The position numbers and the translations under genes are program-made. A stretch of 9,927 nucleotides of DNA from an uncultured Lachnospiraceae bacterium (GTDB taxonomy: Bacteria; Bacillota_A; Clostridia; Lachnospirales; Lachnospiraceae), in contig CADBNA010000402.1 of assembly GCA_902795835.1 (NCBI GenBank), forward strand, positions 1-9,927. The letters run 5' to 3'. Below, piece by piece: positions 1-7,905 of the stretch. Position 1 is the stretch's first letter. Each line of letters begins with the position of its first letter. Under the pieces are notes generated by a model. That model searched no databases. It saw nothing but the letters and a program-made list of their open reading frames with translations, and was not told the DNA's origin.

Positions 1-732
1 GGCCGAGGCGATGTGCGCTTCCAGGCTATCAACAACATGGAGCGCGTCATGCTCGACGACCTGATCGGGTACGAAATCCAGAAAAAGAAGCTGGTCGACA
101 ATACCAGGGCTTTTGTGGCAGGCCGAAAGGCCAACAACTGCCTTCTGTTCGGCGACTCCGGAACGGGAAAATCCACGAGCATCAAGGCCGTTGTCAACGA
201 GTTTTACCCGCAGGGCCTGCGCATGATCGAGATCTACAAACATCAGTTCCAGGATCTCTCCAATGTAATCGCCCGCATTAAAAACCGGAATTACAAGTTT
301 ATCATCTACATGGACGATCTGTCCTTCGAGGAATTTGAGATTGAATACAAGTTCCTGAAAGCGGTGATCGAGGGCGGTGTGGAGACCAAGCCGGAAAATG
401 TGCTGATCTACGCCACGTCGAACAGAAGGCATCTCATACGCGAGACCTGGCATGACAGGGATGATGTGGAGATGGACGCAGGCATGCACCGCTCGGATAC
501 CATGGAGGAAAAACTCTCTCTGGTTCACCGCTTTGGCGTGACCATCAGCTTCTCGAAACCGGGACAGCAGGAATATTTCCACATCGTGTCAGAGCTGGCA
601 AAGCGTGCCGGCATCGATATGCCGGAAGAGGAACTCCGCAGAGAGGCAAACAAGTGGGAACTGAGCCACGGAGGGCTGTCCGGAAGGACGGCGGCCCAGT
701 TTATCACATATCTTTCCGGCATGCAGGAATAA
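1..732 (+). CDS. DUF815 family AAA+ ATPase, 5'-truncated by window edge
   Basis: The reading frame is open from base 1 (it reads GRGDVRFQ into the window), so this is the C-terminal ~243 residues of a longer protein; the GTG at 13 is not a credible start. It matches the DUF815 family of P-loop ATPases, usually a little over 400 aa. Numbering from base 1: a Walker A motif GDSGTGKS (about residues 51-58), a Walker B-like segment IIYMDDLSF (about 101-109), a sensor-1-like strand with Asn in [12 protein letters not shown], and a C-terminal lid with [11 protein letters not shown] that could carry the sensor-2 Arg. The segment before Walker [17 protein letters not shown], is typical of the family. 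The cellular role is unknown; a soluble ATP-dependent remodelling or regulatory protein is an inference. It ends with TAA 92 bp before folC. Family assignment is firm, function is not. Confidence 0.88.
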   Translation, partial: GRGDVRFQAINNMERVMLDDLIGYEIQKKKLVDNTRAFVAGRKANNCLLFGDSGTGKSTSIKAVVNEFYPQGLRMIEIYKHQFQDLSNVIARIKNRNYKFIIYMDDLSFEEFEIEYKFLKAVIEGGVETKPENVLIYATSNRRHLIRETWHDRDDVEMDAGMHRSDTMEEKLSLVHRFGVTISFSKPGQQEYFHIVSELAKRAGIDMPEEELRREANKWELSHGGLSGRTAAQFITYLSGMQE

Positions 733-734
733 GT

Positions 735-813
735 ACCGGGGCGGAAAACGGCTGAAGCGGACGGAAAACCGGAAGCAAAAAGCGTCAGAGCGTACGGAAA
801 AACCGGGGCGGAA
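735..813. repeat. 12-bp direct repeat in the DUF815-folC spacer
   Basis: accggggcggaa occurs at 735-746 and again at 802-813. Further gcgga/acggaaaa variants lie between the copies, so the 92-bp spacer reads as a degenerate repeated G/A-rich tract. No hairpin terminator or clear promoter is visible in it. It may be tandem-slippage remains; a function is not evident. Confidence 0.5.
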
Positions 814-824
814 CGGAGAAAAAC

Positions 825-2114
825 ATGACATACGAAGAAGCGCGAACCCTGATGAAAGGCAGGCTCACCGGCGTTCACCTCGAGCTGGACAGGATGCAGA
901 ACCTGCTGGCGGAACTGGGACACCCGGAGGAGGGTATGCAGTTTATCCATATAGCAGGGACAAACGGAAAAGGAAGCATTCTCGCCTATATAGCCGGCGC
1001 CCTGATAGAAGCGGGGTTCCGCGTGGGAACCTATACCTCGCCGGTTGTTTATGAATATGGCGAGCAATACAGGATCAATAACCGCATGATCACCCATGAG
1101 GAATATACACATCTGGCGGAAGAGATCGGCGCGGCTCTGCAGAGAATGGAAGAGAAGGGTCTGGTTGCTCCGTCCAATTTCGAACTGGAGACGACGCTCG
1201 GCCTTCTGTGGTACCGGCGGGAAAACTGTGACTGGGTGGTGCTGGAGTGCGGCATGGGCGGCCGGACAGATGCGACCAATGCCATACCGGCGCCGCGACT
1301 GGCTGTTTTCGCTTCTGTCAGCATGGACCACATGGGTTACCTGGGAAATACCCTCGGCGAAATAGCGCGGGTAAAGGCCGGCATTATAAAGCCGGGCTGC
1401 ACGGCCGTGACGGCGGAACAGCCGCCGGAGGTCATGGAAGCCCTGCGAGCGGAGGCAGAGATCTGTCAGGTTCCTCTCCGCGTCGGAAACACATCCGAAG
1501 CGGAACTGCTGTTTACCGGCTTTGAAGGGGTCCGCATCCGCTACAGGGGGCATGTTCTGGAATCACCTCTGGCAGGCGTCTGCCAGGTGGAGAACATGGT
1601 TGCCGCATGGGAGGCGCTCCATGAGCTGCAGGAGCAGGGCGTTCCCCTGACCGAAGAGATGATCGAAAACGGGCTGCGCCGCGCAGACTGGCAGGGCAGG
1701 TTTTCCGCCATCTGCCGGAACCCCCTGTTCATCGTAGACGGCGCCCACAATGCAAGGGCGGCGAAGATCCTGCGGGAGTCCATCGATCTGTACTTCCCCG
1801 ACCGGAGAAAAATCTTCATCATGGGTGTATTTGCAGACAAAGACTATCATGAGGTCATCCGCCTGACCGCACCGGCGGCTGACCGCATCTATGCGATCGC
1901 CACACCGGAAAATGAGCGTGCACTGCCGGCAGAGGAACTGGCAGAAGCGATCCGTCCCTTCAATCCCCGGGTCGAGGCCTGCGCTTCGCCGGAGGAAGCG
2001 GTTGAGCGCGCGCTGGCCGCGGCAGGAGAGGACGATGTCATCCTGTCCTTCGGTTCACTTTCCAATATCGGGAGAATCACCGAATATGTCAGGCAGAGAG
2101 AGACCCTTCGGTGA
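825..2114 (+). CDS. folC: Bifunctional folylpolyglutamate synthase / dihydrofolate synthase
   Basis: Cytoplasmic ATP-dependent ligase of the Mur ligase superfamily that adds glutamate to folates and, in many bacteria, to dihydropteroate. The 429-aa length is normal. Seen: the P-loop AGTNGKGS at residues 44-51 (the FolC signature), TYTSPVV soon after (substrate loop), ECGMGGRTDATNA in the central ATPase domain, SMDHMGYLG with the family's metal/ATP-binding His region, KAGIIKPG, and VDGAHN at 304-309, the hinge to the C-terminal glutamate-binding domain. The start ATG has GGAG at 815-818 with a 6-nt spacer. No folP/folK neighbours are in view, so whether it also has dihydrofolate synthase activity cannot be told. 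The stop codon lies inside the first of two tandem tgacctca repeats that border the downstream palindrome. Identity is secure. Confidence 0.96.
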   Translation: MTYEEARTLMKGRLTGVHLELDRMQNLLAELGHPEEGMQFIHIAGTNGKGSILAYIAGALIEAGFRVGTYTSPVVYEYGEQYRINNRMITHEEYTHLAEEIGAALQRMEEKGLVAPSNFELETTLGLLWYRRENCDWVVLECGMGGRTDATNAIPAPRLAVFASVSMDHMGYLGNTLGEIARVKAGIIKPGCTAVTAEQPPEVMEALRAEAEICQVPLRVGNTSEAELLFTGFEGVRIRYRGHVLESPLAGVCQVENMVAAWEALHELQEQGVPLTEEMIENGLRRADWQGRFSAICRNPLFIVDGAHNARAAKILRESIDLYFPDRRKIFIMGVFADKDYHEVIRLTAPAADRIYAIATPENERALPAEELAEAIRPFNPRVEACASPEEAVERALAAAGEDDVILSFGSLSNIGRITEYVRQRETLR

Positions 2115-2119
2115 CCTCA

Positions 2120-2231
2120 TGACCTCAGGGGACGGTTCCTTAGGGCTCATGTCCGCCTGGGTACAGTTGATTAGGGCTCAGAAACGATCACCAGGCGACC
2201 ATGAGCCCTAAGGAACCGTCCCCTGAGGTCA
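2120..2231. repeat. REP-like palindrome: perfect 32-bp inverted repeat between folC and the Ppx gene
   Basis: Bases 2120-2151 are the exact reverse complement of 2200-2231 (32/32). After a 2x2 mismatch the stem resumes with 7 bp (2154-2160 with 2191-2197), leaving a 30-nt loop. The loop holds a further copy of ttagggctca (2171-2180), and a partial extra arm, aggaaccgtcccc, lies outside at 2245-2257. The core gggacggttcct resembles dispersed intergenic palindromes I recall from Firmicutes and other bacteria, some associated with REP-associated (Y1, IS200-like) transposases; that link is from memory and not tested. In RNA it would form a very stable hairpin that could protect folC mRNA or attenuate read-through into the ppx-ppk1 pair. 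There is no T-run after either arm, so it is not a standard intrinsic terminator. Confidence 0.85.
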
Positions 2232-2282
2232 AAAATGACACTTTAGGAACCGTCCCCAAGAGGCATTTCACGGAGGCTGAGT

Positions 2283-3833
2283 ATGGCTGTCACTTCTTTT
2301 GCTGCTATCGTGATTGGCAGCTATGAGGTTAACCTGGAAATATTTGAGATTTCCCGGAAAAACGGAATTCACCGCATCGACCGGATTAAGCACAGGATTG
2401 AGCTTGGCAGACAGCCTTTTGCCAACAGCGGCCGCATCAGTCCGGAAATGGTGGAAGAACTCTGCAGGGTATTGCAGGATTTTATTAAAACGATCCGCAT
2501 GTACCGGGTCACCAACGTCCGCGCCATTGCGACCAGTGCCATCCGGGAGGCGGCCAACGATCTGTTTGTACTGGGGAAGATCCGGCATGTGACGGGGCTG
2601 GATGTCCAGATCCTGAGCAATTCCGAGCAGAGGTTCCTGAGCTACAAGGCCATTGCGTCGATCGAATCGCGGTTCAACGATATGATCAAAAAGGGGACGG
2701 CGATTGTGGACCTGGACGGCGGCAGCATCCAGATCTCCATTTTCGACAAGTCGCAGCTGATCACCACCAGGAACATGAGGCAGGGCAGTCTGCGCGTGCG
2801 GGAGCGCCTGCAGGCGCTGGAGGCACAGACGACAGATTATGAGATGCTTGTGGAGCAGCTCATCCGGTATGACACCTCCAGCTTCCGGAAAATGTATCTC
2901 AAGGACCGCAAGATCCAGCATGTCATCCTGAACGGCGACTTCCTGTCCGAGATGATCTTCCGGGACCCGAAACACCGGGACCGCGCGTCCCGGACACTGG
3001 ACCGGGACAACTTCGAGAAATGGTATGAGAAGATTGCGGGGAAGACGGAAAACGAGCTGGCTGTCAGCTATAATATCTCCCTGGAAAATGCTTCCCTCCT
3101 CCGTCCCGCGGCTGCGATCTGCCACCAGATCGTCGCCGAGCTGGATCCCTCGCTGATCTGGATGCCCGGCACCAGCCTGACCAGAGGCATGGTTTATGAA
3201 TTCGCCGAGGGTACCAAGCTGGTGAAGATGTCTCACAATTTCGGCAATGACATCATCACCGCTGCGAAGCACGTCGCGCGCCGCTACGCGGTGAGCAAAC
3301 CCCACACCGAAAATCTGGACATGACGGCGACGGCCATATTCGATGCCACGGCGCGCATTCACGGAATGGGAGGAAGAGACCGCCTGCTGCTGCGCATAGC
3401 GGTCATGCTCCATGATGTGGGAAAATACATCAGCTACGACAACATCGGCGAAAACTCCAGTACGATCATCATGGGCAATGAATTCATCGGCCTGTCCAGA
3501 GAAGAGAGGGAACTGATTGCGCTGTCTGCCAAATATACATTCGAACCCCTGCCGGAGTACGAAGAGCTTGTGCTGGAGAGCAGCATGGATGTTCCCCGCT
3601 ATCTGAAGGTGGCGTCCTTTGCGGCGATTATTCAGCTGGCAAATGCTCTGGACCGCAGCCATATGCAGAAGGTCACAGGCCTCCGGGCGGAACTGAAGGA
3701 GCAGAAGCTGGTCCTTCACACGGAAGTCCGGGGGGAGTTCATCATGGAAACAGGCCTGATGAAGGATGAGATGGCCTTTTTCAACGATGTGTTCGGCGTA
3801 CAGCCGGTGCTGAAGATTAAAAAGTCAGTCTGA
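2283..3833 (+). CDS. Ppx/GppA-type phosphatase with C-terminal HD domain (putative exopolyphosphatase)
   Basis: 516 aa, typical length for Ppx/GppA proteins with an added HD domain. Family members release phosphate from polyphosphate or hydrolyse pppGpp. Seen: N-terminal actin-like fold starting FAAIVIGSYE (residues 6-15), TSAIREA, SNSEQR with a candidate catalytic Glu at 115, VDLDGGSIQ with Asp 143, then a helical C-terminal part with MLHDVGKYIS (H377-D378). The phosphate-1 motif usually has Asp (AIDIGS) where Val10 stands, and the second motif usually reads DIGGGS[TS]E where DLDGGSIQ stands, so catalysis may be changed or lost. The start ATG follows CGGAGG (2271-2276) with a 6-nt spacer. 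The next gene, ppk1, begins 14 bp after the stop. The pairing with the polyphosphate-making enzyme argues for an exopolyphosphatase or regulatory role rather than GppA. Family sure, activity uncertain. Confidence 0.88.
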   Translation: MAVTSFAAIVIGSYEVNLEIFEISRKNGIHRIDRIKHRIELGRQPFANSGRISPEMVEELCRVLQDFIKTIRMYRVTNVRAIATSAIREAANDLFVLGKIRHVTGLDVQILSNSEQRFLSYKAIASIESRFNDMIKKGTAIVDLDGGSIQISIFDKSQLITTRNMRQGSLRVRERLQALEAQTTDYEMLVEQLIRYDTSSFRKMYLKDRKIQHVILNGDFLSEMIFRDPKHRDRASRTLDRDNFEKWYEKIAGKTENELAVSYNISLENASLLRPAAAICHQIVAELDPSLIWMPGTSLTRGMVYEFAEGTKLVKMSHNFGNDIITAAKHVARRYAVSKPHTENLDMTATAIFDATARIHGMGGRDRLLLRIAVMLHDVGKYISYDNIGENSSTIIMGNEFIGLSREERELIALSAKYTFEPLPEYEELVLESSMDVPRYLKVASFAAIIQLANALDRSHMQKVTGLRAELKEQKLVLHTEVRGEFIMETGLMKDEMAFFNDVFGVQPVLKIKKSV

Positions 3834-3837
3834 GGAG
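3833..3837 (+). promoter_or_regulatory. Ribosome binding site of ppk1
   Basis: AGGAG at 3833-3837 begins on the last base of the upstream stop codon. It lies 7 nt before a GTG (3845) and 10 nt before the adjacent ATG (3848). Spacing slightly favours GTG, codon preference favours ATG; the two starts differ by one residue. Confidence 0.6.
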
Positions 3838-3847
3838 AAGAGGCGTG

Positions 3848-6007
3848 ATGAAGACGGATTACAGCATGTATGAAAAGCCGGAATACTATTGGAACAGGGA
3901 ACTGTCCTGGCTCAAATTCAACCGAAGGGTGCTGGCAGAGGCGCAGGACCGTTCGATTCCGCTGTTTGAAAGACTGAAATTCATCAGTATCGTATCATCC
4001 AATCTGGATGAATTCTTTATGGTCAGGGTTGCCTCCCTGAAAGATCAGGTGCATACCGGCTACACCAGGCCGGATATCGCCGGCATGACGCCGCGGGAGC
4101 AGCTCGACGCGATCTCCGTCTCCGCCCATGCGATGGTAAAGGATCAGTACGCCGCCTTCATGGAAGACATTTTGCCTTCCCTGCGGGAAAACGGCCTGCA
4201 TCTGCATTCCCTTCAGGAAGAACTGACAAAAGAGCAGGAGGACTGGATTGATCACTGGTTTGATACATCGGTCTATCCGGTGCTGACGCCGATGGCCATG
4301 GACTCCTCCCGGCCGTTCCCGCTGGTGAGAAACAAGAGCCTGAACATCGGCGCCCTGATCCGCCGCAAGGGAGAAAAGCAGGAAAAGGAAAAGAAAAAAA
4401 AGATGTTTGCCACGGTGCAGGTTCCGGCCGGCCTGCCCCGCTATGTGGAGCTTCCGCCGGATAAGGACGGCTGCAGAGCCTTCATCCTTCTGGAAGAAGT
4501 CATCGAGAGAAACATGGGCAGGCTTTTCCTGGGATACGATATCGTCTGCGCCCGCCCCTACCGGATCATGCGGAATGCCGAGCTGAGCATCGACGAAGAT
4601 GAAGCCGCGGATCTGCTGGTGGAGATCAGCAAGAAGCTGAAAAAGAGGCAGCGGGGCGAGGTGATCCGCCTGGAGGTGGAAGAGGGGATTGAAAAAGACC
4701 TCCTGTCGATCCTGAAAAATGAGTTCATGGTACAGGAGGAGGATATCTACAGAATACCGGGCCCGCTGGATCTGACCTTCCTGTTCCGGCTGTACGGACT
4801 GGACGGCTTCGACATGCACAGAATTCCGCCCTATACGGCAGCGGACGTCCCGGAACTGCAGAATGATGAGGACATCTTTGAAAACATCCGCAGAGGCGAC
4901 ATTTTCCTGCATCATCCCTATATGTCGTTCCAGCCGGTCATCGATTTTGTGCAGCAGGCTGCACGCGATCCGCAGGTCCTGGCCATCAAACAGACGCTGT
5001 ACCGCGTCAGCGGAAATTCACCGATCATCGCAGCCCTTGCACAGGCCGCCGAAAACGGCAAGCAGGTCACGGCGCTGGTGGAGCTGAAGGCCCGGTTCGA
5101 CGAGGAAAACAATATCGTGTGGGCCCAGATGCTGGAAAAGGCAGGGTGCCACGTGATCTACGGTCTGGTAGGCCTGAAAACCCACAGCAAGATAACCCTG
5201 GTGGTGCGGCAGGAGGAAGAGGGGATCCGCCGGTATGTACACCTGGGGACAGGCAATTACAATGATTCAACGGCCAGGCTGTACACCGATTGCGGCATCC
5301 TGACCTGCGACAGGCGGATCGGCGAGGACGCGACAGCCGTCTTCAACATGATTTCCGGCTATTCCGAGCCGGAGCGCTGGAACAGCCTGCTGGTCGCCCC
5401 GATCTGGATGCGGGACGGGTTCCTCAGCCTGATCCAGATGGAAGAGGACTATGCCCGCAGAGGACATCCGGGCAGAATCGTGGCCAAGATGAACTCCCTG
5501 TGCGACAGGGGCATCATTGCGGCCCTGTACAGCGCTTCCGCCGCCGGCGTAAAGATCGACCTGATCGTACGCGGCATCTGCTGCCTGAAGACCGGCATCC
5601 CGGGCGTGAGCGAGAATATCACGGTCCGGTCCATTGTGGGCAATTTCCTGGAGCATGCCAGGATATTCTGGTTTTCCGGCGACGGCAGCGACACGGTCTA
5701 TATGGGCAGCGCCGACTGGATGCCCAGAAACCTGGACAAACGCATAGAGATCGTATTTCCTGTAGAGGATGAGCGCCTGAAAAAAGAAGCCATCCATATT
5801 CTGGAGATGCAGCTGGCGGATAATGTGAAGGCTTCCGTGCTGCAGCCGGACGGGACGTATGTGAAAAAACCGGCCGATGACGAAGAAGCCTTTAATTCAC
5901 AGGAATACTTCTGCCGGTATGCGCATGAGCGTGCCGCGGAGCTTGTGGAACTGGACAGAAGGGTCTTTATCCCGGCCGAACCGGAGACTGAGGAAATTCT
6001 GTACTGA
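3848..6007 (+). CDS. ppk1: Polyphosphate kinase 1
   Basis: Makes inorganic polyphosphate from ATP reversibly through a phosphohistidine intermediate. 719 aa from the ATG at 3848 (720 if the GTG at 3845 is used), the normal PPK1 length. Seen in order: N-terminal helical domain with YYWNRELSWLKFNRRVL and SNLDEFFMVRVA; head domain with the conserved LTPMAMD.SRPFPLV; catalytic C1/C2 domains with DIFLHHPYMSF, IKQTLYRVS, ALVELKARFDEENNI, YGLVGLKTHSK with the autophosphorylated-His candidate H446, RYVHLGTGNYN, CCLKTGIPGVSENI, and LEHARIFWF with the second catalytic His H603. All key motifs are present, so it should be active. A lysine-rich stretch (about residues 173-185) in the head domain is encoded by an A8 run (4394-4401). 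It probably shares a transcript with the Ppx-HD gene 14 bp upstream, so synthesis and breakdown of polyphosphate would be coupled. No terminator hairpin is visible after the stop. Confidence 0.97.
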   Translation: MKTDYSMYEKPEYYWNRELSWLKFNRRVLAEAQDRSIPLFERLKFISIVSSNLDEFFMVRVASLKDQVHTGYTRPDIAGMTPREQLDAISVSAHAMVKDQYAAFMEDILPSLRENGLHLHSLQEELTKEQEDWIDHWFDTSVYPVLTPMAMDSSRPFPLVRNKSLNIGALIRRKGEKQEKEKKKKMFATVQVPAGLPRYVELPPDKDGCRAFILLEEVIERNMGRLFLGYDIVCARPYRIMRNAELSIDEDEAADLLVEISKKLKKRQRGEVIRLEVEEGIEKDLLSILKNEFMVQEEDIYRIPGPLDLTFLFRLYGLDGFDMHRIPPYTAADVPELQNDEDIFENIRRGDIFLHHPYMSFQPVIDFVQQAARDPQVLAIKQTLYRVSGNSPIIAALAQAAENGKQVTALVELKARFDEENNIVWAQMLEKAGCHVIYGLVGLKTHSKITLVVRQEEEGIRRYVHLGTGNYNDSTARLYTDCGILTCDRRIGEDATAVFNMISGYSEPERWNSLLVAPIWMRDGFLSLIQMEEDYARRGHPGRIVAKMNSLCDRGIIAALYSASAAGVKIDLIVRGICCLKTGIPGVSENITVRSIVGNFLEHARIFWFSGDGSDTVYMGSADWMPRNLDKRIEIVFPVEDERLKKEAIHILEMQLADNVKASVLQPDGTYVKKPADDEEAFNSQEYFCRYAHERAAELVELDRRVFIPAEPETEEILY

Positions 6008-6092
6008 TTGCCAAAAATGAAATCCCGTAACCGCACAGATGAAAAATAATCAACAGATATAAATAAAACTGGTATTTTCCTTCCGTTTCATG

Positions 6093-6098
6093 TATAAT
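6093..6098 (+). promoter_or_regulatory. Promoter (-10 TATAAT) for ilvN-ilvC
   Basis: A perfect TATAAT sits in the AT-rich 125-bp gap between ppk1 and ilvN. The best -35 is weak (ctggta at 6069-6074, 18-nt spacing, 3/6 matches), which suggests help from an activator or modest strength. Transcription would start near 6105, giving a leader of only about 28 nt, too short for a T-box or riboswitch. Confidence 0.6.
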
Positions 6099-6109
6099 TT
6101 CTGAATATG
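6095..6109 (+). promoter_or_regulatory. Possible CodY box overlapping the ilvN promoter
   Basis: The 15-mer centred on ttTCTGAA matches 11 of 15 positions of the CodY consensus AATTTTCWGAAAATT, with an intact TTTCWGAA core. It overlaps the -10 element and the predicted start point, where a repressor would act. CodY represses branched-chain amino acid genes in many Firmicutes. An 11/15 match in AT-rich DNA can arise by chance, and no codY gene is in view. Confidence 0.35.
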
Positions 6110-6132
6110 TGTGACGGGACGAAAGGAGAAGT

Positions 6133-6636
6133 ATGAAACAGAGAACACTATCACTTCTTGTCGACAACACCTCCGGTCTTCTGACCAGAGTGGCAGGTCT
6201 TTTTGCCAGGAGGGGTTACAACATCGACAGCATCTCCGCCGGAGTGACAGCGGATCCGCGCTATACGCGCATTACCGTTGTGTGCACGGGCGACGATCTG
6301 GTCCTGGAGCAGATCCGGAACCAGCTGGCCAAGCAGGTGGATGTCCGGGACATCAAGATTCTGGAGCCGCAAAACAGCGTGAGCCGTGAGCTGGCGCTGA
6401 TCAAGGTGCGGGTGGATGCCGGCGAGCGGCAGAACATGGCCGCACTCACGGATATTTTCCGCGCCAACATCATCGATGTGGGCAAAGACTCACTGATCAT
6501 CGAGCTGACCGGTGCGCAGAGCAAGCTGGATGCCTTTTTGAAGCTGCTGGACGGATATGAGATCCTGGAGCTGGCTAGGACCGGCATCACGGGACTGTCC
6601 AGAGGAATGGACGACGTGATCTACCTGGATGACTGA
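6133..6636 (+). CDS. ilvN: Acetolactate synthase, small (regulatory) subunit
   Basis: Regulatory subunit of acetohydroxyacid synthase, the first common step of valine, leucine and isoleucine synthesis; it stimulates the large subunit and confers feedback inhibition by valine. 167 aa is the usual length. The N-terminal ACT domain (about 4-78) begins TLSLLVDNTSGLLTRVAGLF and continues RRGYNIDSIS (26-35), the valine-binding region of the family. The C-terminal domain (about 85-160) has RELALIKV, a region around IIDVGKDSLIIELTG, and ends GLSRGMDDVIYLDD. The start ATG follows AAAGGAG (6122-6128). ilvC follows after 50 bp and is probably cotranscribed. The catalytic partner ilvB is not in the window, neither upstream nor downstream, so it must be encoded elsewhere. 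Confidence 0.96.
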   Translation: MKQRTLSLLVDNTSGLLTRVAGLFARRGYNIDSISAGVTADPRYTRITVVCTGDDLVLEQIRNQLAKQVDVRDIKILEPQNSVSRELALIKVRVDAGERQNMAALTDIFRANIIDVGKDSLIIELTGAQSKLDAFLKLLDGYEILELARTGITGLSRGMDDVIYLDD

Positions 6637-6668
6637 GATATCATATATCAAATTTTATAAATATTTAG

Positions 6669-7706
<1,038 letters not shown>

Positions 7707-7733
7707 TAAGTAAAACAGCTTGTATTACGGTCG

Positions 7734-7869
7734 AAGCTGACGTGCATAAAGACCCATCCGGGAAACGCTCTCGCTCTGTCCTCGCGCAGCGGTACTAAGC
7801 TCGTGCCATGCACTCGCTAAGGACCGGCGCTGCGGAGGTTCCCTTCTGGATCTTTGTGCACTTCAGCTT
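7734..7869. repeat. 136-nt imperfect palindrome in the ilvC-leuC gap
   Basis: The 199-bp gap (7707-7905) is mostly one long dyad. Outer stem: 7734-7764 pairs with 7839-7869 with a few mismatches (aagctga with tcagctt, gtgca with tgcac, aaaga with tcttt, gggaa with ttccc). Inner stem: cgcagcg (7785-7791) can pair with cgctgcg (7828-7834), or ggtactaagc with gctaaggacc (7791-7800 with 7816-7825). The apex is gtgc-cat-gcac (7803-7813). About 15-20 nt on the left (near 7770-7784) remain unpaired. The outer arms are diverged but long, as in a dispersed palindromic element or a leader RNA. It has no T-run and is unlike the 2120-2231 element in sequence. Confidence 0.7.
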
Positions 7870-7893
7870 GCTTCTTGTATGAAATGTGTACCT

Positions 7894-7898
7894 GGAGG
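7894..7898 (+). promoter_or_regulatory. Ribosome binding site that sets the leuC start
   Basis: GGAGG at 7894-7898 is 7 nt before the ATG at 7906. In-frame ATGs at 7879 (upstream of the site) and 7900 (1 nt after it) are poorly placed, and family members start close to [10 protein letters not shown]. Confidence 0.85.
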
Positions 7899-7905
7899 AA
7901 TGCAT

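Noticed and set aside
525..1553. 342-codon antisense frame across DUF815 and folC
   Set aside because: It spans two real + strand genes and their spacer and shows no domain or ribosome binding site.
2120..2231. Palindrome as an ordinary Rho-independent terminator of folC
   Set aside because: The arms are far longer than usual, the loop is 30 nt and no T-run follows; a repeat element explains it better.
2268..3719. 483-codon open frame antisense to the Ppx-HD gene
   Set aside because: It mirrors the coding pattern of the + strand gene in GC-rich DNA, has no recognisable domain, and the + strand frame is a clear family member with a good ribosome binding site.
6008..6132. T-box or riboswitch leader before ilvN
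   Set aside because: No T-box sequence (AGGGTGGNACCGCG-like) and no antiterminator hairpin; the predicted leader is only about 28 nt.
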